DNA of 64,000 nucleotides from Mycolicibacterium peregrinum (GTDB lineage Bacteria > Actinomycetota > Actinomycetes > Mycobacteriales > Mycobacteriaceae). Below the pieces are notes generated by a model. It saw nothing but the letters and a program-made list of their open reading frames with translations, ran no database searches and was not told the origin of the DNA. A program made the translations under genes and the position numbers. Shown piece by piece: positions 63,937-64,000 of the stretch. Every line of letters begins with the position of its first letter. Within the stretch, counting starts at the first letter, position 1. Where the stretch lies: NCBI RefSeq assembly GCF_001665785.1, contig NZ_LZSO01000033.1:80739-144738 (forward strand), in the 5' to 3' direction.

Positions 63937-64000
63937 CAGGACAAAGCGCAGGCGGAGCGATACCTCGACTCCGACAACTCCTAGGGTCAGATGAAGTAAC

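Overview
The window is about 64 kb of high-GC actinobacterial chromosome. Pup (Gly-Gly-Gln end), Dop, Mpa, mycothiol enzyme MshC and many GTG/TTG starts point to Mycobacterium. The backbone order prcBA-pup-dop ... mpa-lppK-trmI-hisG-hisE-metH-mshC-cysQ-uppP-lppL-pyrD-M20 peptidase matches the M. tuberculosis Rv2109c-Rv2141c stretch as I remember it. An ectoine operon and several accessory blocks suggest a fast-growing environmental species (Mycolicibacterium type).

Region by region. 1-2.7 kb: Pup-proteasome genes (prcA start, prcB, pup, dop). 2.7-6 kb: ectABCD for ectoine and hydroxyectoine, ending 9 bp before dop. 6-10.5 kb: accessory transporter, LysR and TetR regulators, a DUF418 membrane protein and an adenosine-specific kinase family gene. 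10.5-25 kb: mpa, two MTB12-like exported proteins, trmI, an exonuclease-like gene, a thioesterase, an ArsR/SRPBCC/flavodoxin operon, hisGE and a sugar porter. 25-29.5 kb: cobalamin-dependent methionine synthase behind an apparent S-adenosylhomocysteine riboswitch, next to what looks like the broken N-terminus of the older mycobacterial-type metH. 29.5-42 kb: conserved backbone from a PAC2 protein to the M20 peptidase, then tRNA-Leu(GAG). 42-48 kb: a TetR-controlled ring-cleavage cluster (extradiol dioxygenase, FAH-family hydrolase, FAD monooxygenase, truncated amidohydrolase, P450).

48-64 kb is the most interesting part, a candidate new biosynthetic system. It holds an alpha/beta hydrolase and a subtilase with an unusual N-terminal region; a 20-residue peptide and an atypical NarL/LuxR regulator; a PatA/PatG-family (cyanobactin maturation) protease; two small peptides with a cyanobactin-type leader motif (LPPQ, Ile, Arg) and V(E/Q)AS cleavage-like elements; an unknown 128-residue protein; a carboxylic acid reductase; a class III aminotransferase; an astacin-like metalloprotease with hemopexin repeats; and a fatty acid alpha-dioxygenase homologue. 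No YcaO cyclodehydratase is visible. A near-palindrome, consensus CGAGTAGYCGAYTACYC, lies upstream of the subtilase, of the 20-residue peptide plus regulator, between the metalloprotease and alpha-dioxygenase, and also upstream of an orphan 123-residue gene 18 kb away. This suggests one regulon. The simplest reading is a ribosomal peptide pathway coupled to aldehyde and amine chemistry on fatty acids or on the peptide; the product is unknown.

No rRNA, CRISPR array, insertion sequence, prophage or integrase was seen.
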